Assembly: GCA_963930655.1 (NCBI GenBank)
Contig: OZ005612.1
Location: 12,715,001-12,779,000 of the forward strand
Direction: 5' to 3'
DNA from: Myrica gale
Lineage: Eukaryota > Streptophyta > Magnoliopsida > Fagales > Myricaceae
Length of the DNA stretch: 64,000 nucleotides
Below the pieces are notes generated by a model that did no database searches, was not told the origin of the DNA, and saw only the letters and a list, made by a program, of their open reading frames with translations. The position numbers and the translations under genes were made by a program. How positions within the stretch are numbered: the first letter of the stretch is position 1; each line of letters opens with the position of its first letter. Shown here piece by piece: positions 59,986 through 64,000 of this stretch.

Positions 59986-60084
59986 TACCTCAAAATCACC
60001 AATTAAAACATACCTACATCCTGAGGAAAATCATAGCAAAATCTCTCTCCTATACAATGACATAAGTAAATTCGGGATCTCACA

Positions 60085-60338
60085 TCCTCCCCTCCTTATA
60101 AAATTCCGTCCTCGGAATTCGATCTTCCTTACCAGAGATTTGTCCTGATGGTGGAGGTCTAGGACGGGTGAATACTCGAACTGGCCCCACAACTAACGTT
60201 ATCATAATACACACATATATGCCTTTATATACTTCAACATAGCACTATAGCTCATATGTATAGTGAGACAATATAAAGGTATCAATGAAAAGAAAAACAG
60301 ATCAGGCAAGTCATATCGAAATTCTAACATTATCCTTC
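60085..60338 (-). other. 3' untranslated zone and polypurine tract of element K
   Basis: Reverse complement of 'tcctcccctccttat' (60085-60099) gives ATAAGGAGGGGAGGA directly before the LTR start. The rest is non-coding. Unlike elements A and F, this family has no post-pol ORF between pol and the LTR: the gap is only about 250 bp. Confidence 0.85.
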
Positions 60339-63300
60339 TTAACTTTGTCCTTCCCGTAAGTGGGGATATTTCGAGTACATTTCACTTTCTAACTCCCATG
60401 AGGCCTCTTCTACTCCGTGGTTTCTCCACAAGACCTTAACAAGAGGTATGGTTTTGGTCCTCAGTTGCTGCTCCTTCCTATCCAAAACCCTTATAGGTTC
60501 TTCCACATACGTAAGGTTTTCTCTAACCTGCAAAGGCTCATAATCTAATACATGGGTAGGGTCAGTTACATACTTCCTTAGGAGCGATACATGAAACACA
60601 TTGTGAACTCCCTCTAAACAAGGGGGTAGGGCCAACCTGTACGCCACGGGCCCAACTCTATCTAGGATCTCAAAGGGTCCTATGAATCTGGGTTGGAGCT
60701 TCCCTTTTTTTCCAAATCTCGTTATCCCCTTCTTCGGAGAAATCTTCAGAAATACTCTGCTCCCAGCCTCAAATTCAAGTTCTCTTCTTCGATTATCAGC
60801 ATAGCTCTTCTGCCTGCATTGGGCTGTCACAAGCCTATCTTTGATTACTTGGATCTTTTCCCGTGTCTCTGAAACTATTTCCGGCCCTAACATCCTTCTT
60901 TCGCCTACCTCATCCCAATACAAAGGTGATCTACACCTCCTCCCATACAAGGCTTCATAGGGTGTCATACCAATACTTGCTTGAAAACTGTTATTGTACG
61001 CGAATTCCGCTAAAGGCAAGTATTGAGCCCATCCTCCTTTGAAATCCACAACGCAAGCCCTGAGCATATCCTCCAGAATTTGTATAGTCCTTTCCGACTG
61101 CCCATCTGTCTGTGGGTGGAAAGCGGTACTAAAATTCAACCGAGTTCCCAATGACTCCTGCAATCGTTTCCAGAATCTCGATGTAAATCTCGGATCTCTA
61201 TCCGACACTATGATCTTAGGCACTCCATGTAATCTGACAATCTCTTGAAGATAAATCTCCGCTAACTTCTCCGGGGCATACTTCACCTTAATGGGTAAGA
61301 AGTGTGCCGACTTGGTTAGTCGGTCCACGATCACCCATATAGCATCGTAACCCGAAGTAGTTCGGGGCAACCCCACTACGAAATCCATGGCTATCCCTTC
61401 CCACTTCCATTCAGGGATCTCTAGAGGCTTTAGTGTTCCTGCTGGCCTCTGGTGCTCGGCTTTCACCTTCTGGCAAGTCAAACATCGAGCCACATACTCG
61501 GCTATCTCCCGCTTCATATTAGGCCACCAAAAGACCTTCTTAATATCTTGATACATCTTCGTGCCTCCTGGATGGATGGTATAAGGCGTAGAATGAGCCT
61601 CTACTAGAATCAAGTCTTTAATCTCCCTTGTACTTGGCACACAAATTCTGCCTCGATATCGTAATAACTCATCCTTATCTCCAAAGTCGGGGTCTTCCTT
61701 TTTCTCAATTCGCTCTCTAATCCCTTCAATCACCTTATCATTCTTCTGGGCCTCTCGAATCTGCTCCTCCAGGGTAGGTTGCAACGAGAGCCCTGCAATG
61801 GAGACAAACTGATCGGCAATGATAAGCACAATCTCTGCCCTTTTTAAGTCTCTCCTGATTTCCTCGGGCACCACCTCCATTGAACTTGCCTCTACTGAAC
61901 TTGTTTCTGCCGACTTCCTACTTAATGCGTCGGCCACCACATTGGCTTTTCCAGGGTGATAACTTATTGTGCAATCATAATCTTTAATCAATTCTAACCA
62001 TCGCCGCTGTCTCATGTTCAGCTCTTTCTGGGTGTTAAAATACTTAAGACTCTTATGATCGGTGAATATCTCACATTTAACCCCATACAAATAATGTCTC
62101 CATATTTTTAACGCATAGACTACAGCAGCTAACTCTAAGTCATGCGTGGGATAATTAATCTCGTGAGGCCTCAGTTGCCTAGAAGCATAAGCTATTACCC
62201 TTTTGTCTTGCATCAAAACACAACCTAAACCTTGCTTCGATGCGTCGCTATAGATTTCATACTCTCCATATTCCGAGGGTAGTGCTAATACTGGAGCAGT
62301 AACTAAATTGGCCTTTAACTCTTGGAAGCTCCACTCACACTCATGGGTCCATTCAAATTTGACATTCTTCTTCGTTAGAGACGTCAAAGGCTTGGCCATC
62401 TTTGAGAATCCCTTGATAAACCTCCGATAGTACCCTGCTAATCCCAGAAAACTTCTTACTTCCTTCACATTCGTAGGCCTCGGCCACTTGAATATAGCAG
62501 CTACCTTTCCGGGATCCACGGCAATCCCTTCTCCGGACACTACATGCCCCAAAAAGCGAACTTGTTCCAACCAAAACTCACATTTGGAAAACTTGGCAAA
62601 CAACTTCTTCTCCCTAAGAATCTGTAGAACAATCCTTAAATGCTTCTCATGTTCCTCCTTATTCCGTGAGTAAATCAGTATGTCATCAATAAAGACAACC
62701 ACAAACTTATCTAAGAATTCCTGAAACACCCTATTCATCAAATCCATAAATGCGGCTGGAGCATTGGTTAGCCCAAAAGGCATCACCATAAATTCGTAAT
62801 GGCCATATCGCGTTCGAAATGCCGTCTTCGGTATGTCCTCCCCCTTCACCTTCAACTGGTGATATCCCGATCTCAAATCAATCTTCGAGAATGCCTGTGC
62901 CCCTTGCAATTGATCAAATAGATCATCAATGCGAGGCAACGGGTATCTATTCTTGATAGTCACCTTATTCAACTCCCTGTAATCAATGCACATCCTGAGG
63001 CTTCCATCTTTCTTCTTTACGAACAAGATCGGAGCTCCCCAAGGTGACACACTCGGCCGAATGAACCCTTTATCCAATAGATCCTCCAGCTGAATCTTCA
63101 ATTCCTTCAACTCTGCTGGTGCCATTCTATACGGTGCTTTAGAAATTGGAGTTGTCCCTGGTTCTAAATCGATGCCAAACTCCACTTCCCTATCAGGAGG
63201 TAATCCGGGTAATTCTTCCGGAAACACATCAGGAAATTCGTTCACTATAGGGGTTTGCTCTACCGTAGCAGTCTCTCTCTGCATTTCATTTGCCCAAACT

Positions 63301-63734
63301 AAGAACCCCTCACTTCCTCCTTGCAACCATTTCTTGGCTTGCATGGCTGAAATGATCGCCGGTCTTCGTTCCACCTTTCTCATGCCTACAAAACAACAAT
63401 CCGGTCTCCCCTCCTTTTGGAACACGACCTTCTTCTCGTAACATTTTATGCTAGCACCGTGTGTTGCCAACCAATCCATACCTAAAATGAGGTCGAACCC
63501 TCCCATTTCCATCACTATCAGGTTAGCCGGCATAATTTGCCCCTCAACTTCTATCGGGAAATTTTTCACTATTCGATCGCAATTGATCCTCCCACCAGTA
63601 GGTGTTGATACTACTACATGACATCCTAATGGCTCATGCTTTAAATCTCTTGCCTTACAATATGCCGATGCTATGAATGAATGTGTGGCCCCTGAATCAA
63701 ATAATACAAGGGTTTCTCCCTGTGGCAAGGGCAA
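60339..63734 (-). CDS. Gag-pol polyprotein, pol part, of Tekay/Del-like element K
   Basis: A single open frame of 1131 codons encodes the replication enzymes of a Ty3/Gypsy chromovirus-type element. Approximate residues: aspartic protease [10 protein letters not shown] (10-20); RT from about 200, with FIDDILIYS near 345; RNase H with [13 protein letters not shown] near 495; integrase zinc-binding region with HPGGTKMYQ and [14 protein letters not shown] (about 715-755); integrase core [23 protein letters not shown] and [13 protein letters not shown] (about 780-885); and a C-terminal chromodomain-like part [14 protein letters not shown] (about 1100-1125). The first Met is just upstream of protease, so the frame probably began in gag. 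This is the youngest-looking coding element here. Pol looks whole, with about one interruption visible between gag and pol. Confidence 0.93.
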   Translation of the reverse strand: MPLPQGETLVLFDSGATHSFIASAYCKARDLKHEPLGCHVVVSTPTGGRINCDRIVKNFPIEVEGQIMPANLIVMEMGGFDLILGMDWLATHGASIKCYEKKVVFQKEGRPDCCFVGMRKVERRPAIISAMQAKKWLQGGSEGFLVWANEMQRETATVEQTPIVNEFPDVFPEELPGLPPDREVEFGIDLEPGTTPISKAPYRMAPAELKELKIQLEDLLDKGFIRPSVSPWGAPILFVKKKDGSLRMCIDYRELNKVTIKNRYPLPRIDDLFDQLQGAQAFSKIDLRSGYHQLKVKGEDIPKTAFRTRYGHYEFMVMPFGLTNAPAAFMDLMNRVFQEFLDKFVVVFIDDILIYSRNKEEHEKHLRIVLQILREKKLFAKFSKCEFWLEQVRFLGHVVSGEGIAVDPGKVAAIFKWPRPTNVKEVRSFLGLAGYYRRFIKGFSKMAKPLTSLTKKNVKFEWTHECEWSFQELKANLVTAPVLALPSEYGEYEIYSDASKQGLGCVLMQDKRVIAYASRQLRPHEINYPTHDLELAAVVYALKIWRHYLYGVKCEIFTDHKSLKYFNTQKELNMRQRRWLELIKDYDCTISYHPGKANVVADALSRKSAETSSVEASSMEVVPEEIRRDLKRAEIVLIIADQFVSIAGLSLQPTLEEQIREAQKNDKVIEGIRERIEKKEDPDFGDKDELLRYRGRICVPSTREIKDLILVEAHSTPYTIHPGGTKMYQDIKKVFWWPNMKREIAEYVARCLTCQKVKAEHQRPAGTLKPLEIPEWKWEGIAMDFVVGLPRTTSGYDAIWVIVDRLTKSAHFLPIKVKYAPEKLAEIYLQEIVRLHGVPKIIVSDRDPRFTSRFWKRLQESLGTRLNFSTAFHPQTDGQSERTIQILEDMLRACVVDFKGGWAQYLPLAEFAYNNSFQASIGMTPYEALYGRRCRSPLYWDEVGERRMLGPEIVSETREKIQVIKDRLVTAQCRQKSYADNRRRELEFEAGSRVFLKISPKKGITRFGKKGKLQPRFIGPFEILDRVGPVAYRLALPPCLEGVHNVFHVSLLRKYVTDPTHVLDYEPLQVRENLTYVEEPIRVLDRKEQQLRTKTIPLVKVLWRNHGVEEASWELESEMYSKYPHLREGQS

Positions 63735-63778
63735 CTTACCCGTTACTACTCTGGTTTGGTCCTCCGCATCCCTCGGGG

Positions 63779-64000
63779 TCAGAGCATATAGTCTTGCTTG
63801 AGTTGGACCGCTTTGCCTCCTCGAATTGTCTTGCGGTGCGGGTTGGGATGCTTGGCTTGAATTACTTTTTGCCCTACAATCTCGGGCAATGTGACCTGGC
63901 TTCCCGCACTGGAAGCATACTCCCTGCCTACACTCTCCGGGATGCTTCTTGCCACATTTGTTGCATATTGGGAATTGATTCCCTCCTGCAATCTGACTTC
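63779..64000 (-). CDS. Gag end of element K with zinc knuckle, partial at window edge
   Basis: The minus-strand reading carries two Cys-rich motifs, [15 protein letters not shown] and [11 protein letters not shown]-type (about 63870-63960), matching the gag zinc knuckle of element F at about 43620-43710. The gag start lies beyond the window. Confidence 0.8.
   Translation of the reverse strand, partial: EVRLQEGINSQYATNVARSIPESVGREYASSAGSQVTLPEIVGQKVIQAKHPNPHRKTIRGGKAVQLKQDYML

Larger units (their letters stand above)
56923..60084 (-). mobile_element. 3' LTR (K), family 2, 3.16 kb
   Basis: It is minus-oriented: LTR start GGGATCTCACA at 60084 next to a polypurine tract, LTR end TGTCACGCCCC at 56923. 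It contains the GTGTCGACAC array, the CTT-rich leader, short catgcatagatct-like repeats, a small repeat zone (57405-57565) and the module (about 57325-58231). It inserted into the 5' part of Athila copy 2 (flank GTATG). Since the partner LTR lies beyond base 64000, the target duplication cannot be tested here. Confidence 0.92.

Overview
The window is plant nuclear DNA, almost certainly angiosperm heterochromatin or gene-poor intergenic sequence. It is AT-rich and built almost wholly of nested transposable elements. The evidence is chromodomain-type Ty3/Gypsy elements with very long LTRs (about 2.7-4.1 kb) and an initiator-Met primer site, Athila-type Gypsy elements, a Ty1/Copia fragment, CACTA (En/Spm) transposons with plant-specific TNP2 and TNPA domains, and a Mutator-like element carrying an exon of a plant protein disulfide isomerase gene. 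I found no intact host gene and no rRNA, tRNA or CRISPR array. The species cannot be named from sequence alone.

Layout: 1-4747, the 3' tail and 3' LTR (A) of a plus-strand Tekay/Del-like element. About 5230-9793, a decayed plus-strand CACTA element (CACTA-1) with subterminal repeat arrays, a TNP2 tail, a TNPA gene and a CACTA terminus. About 10420-11215, a second CACTA TNP2 tail (CACTA-2). 11871-19344, a minus-strand CACTA TNP2 gene (CACTA-3) split by LTR C (12874-17859, 5-bp target duplication ATATC), which itself holds a fragment with LTR B. 19502-21780, truncated LTR D. 21906-28540, an old gypsy-type gene relic split first by a 777-bp Pack-MULE (22660-23436) and then by solo LTR E (23692-27553, target duplication CAATA).

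28541-30043 is LTR fragment L, 30044-31451 a CACTA end (CACTA-4), and 31452-31841 a Copia reverse-transcriptase fragment. LTR I (31842-34570) and LTR fragment J (34571-35344) follow. 35345-38753 is Athila copy 1. It is cut by a plus-strand Tekay-like element with its 5' LTR (F, 38754-42608), primer site, gag-pol and a post-pol ORF up to about 47956. LTR fragments H (minus) and G (plus) lead to Athila copy 2 (51101-56922). That copy is entered by a minus-strand Tekay-like element whose 3' LTR is K (56923-60084) and whose pol remains one long open frame to 63734; its gag runs off the window edge.

The most interesting signals are three. The first is the Pack-MULE with its captured PDI exon. The second is that the LTR families share one downstream module (an inverted-repeat-bounded block ending in a small hairpin) but carry different upstream motif arrays: GATAAG clusters, TGGGCY clusters, palindromic GTGTCGACAC tandem repeats, or CTCGAGC-type tandem repeats. 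The third is an unassigned post-pol ORF with a variable (EEDP)n repeat.
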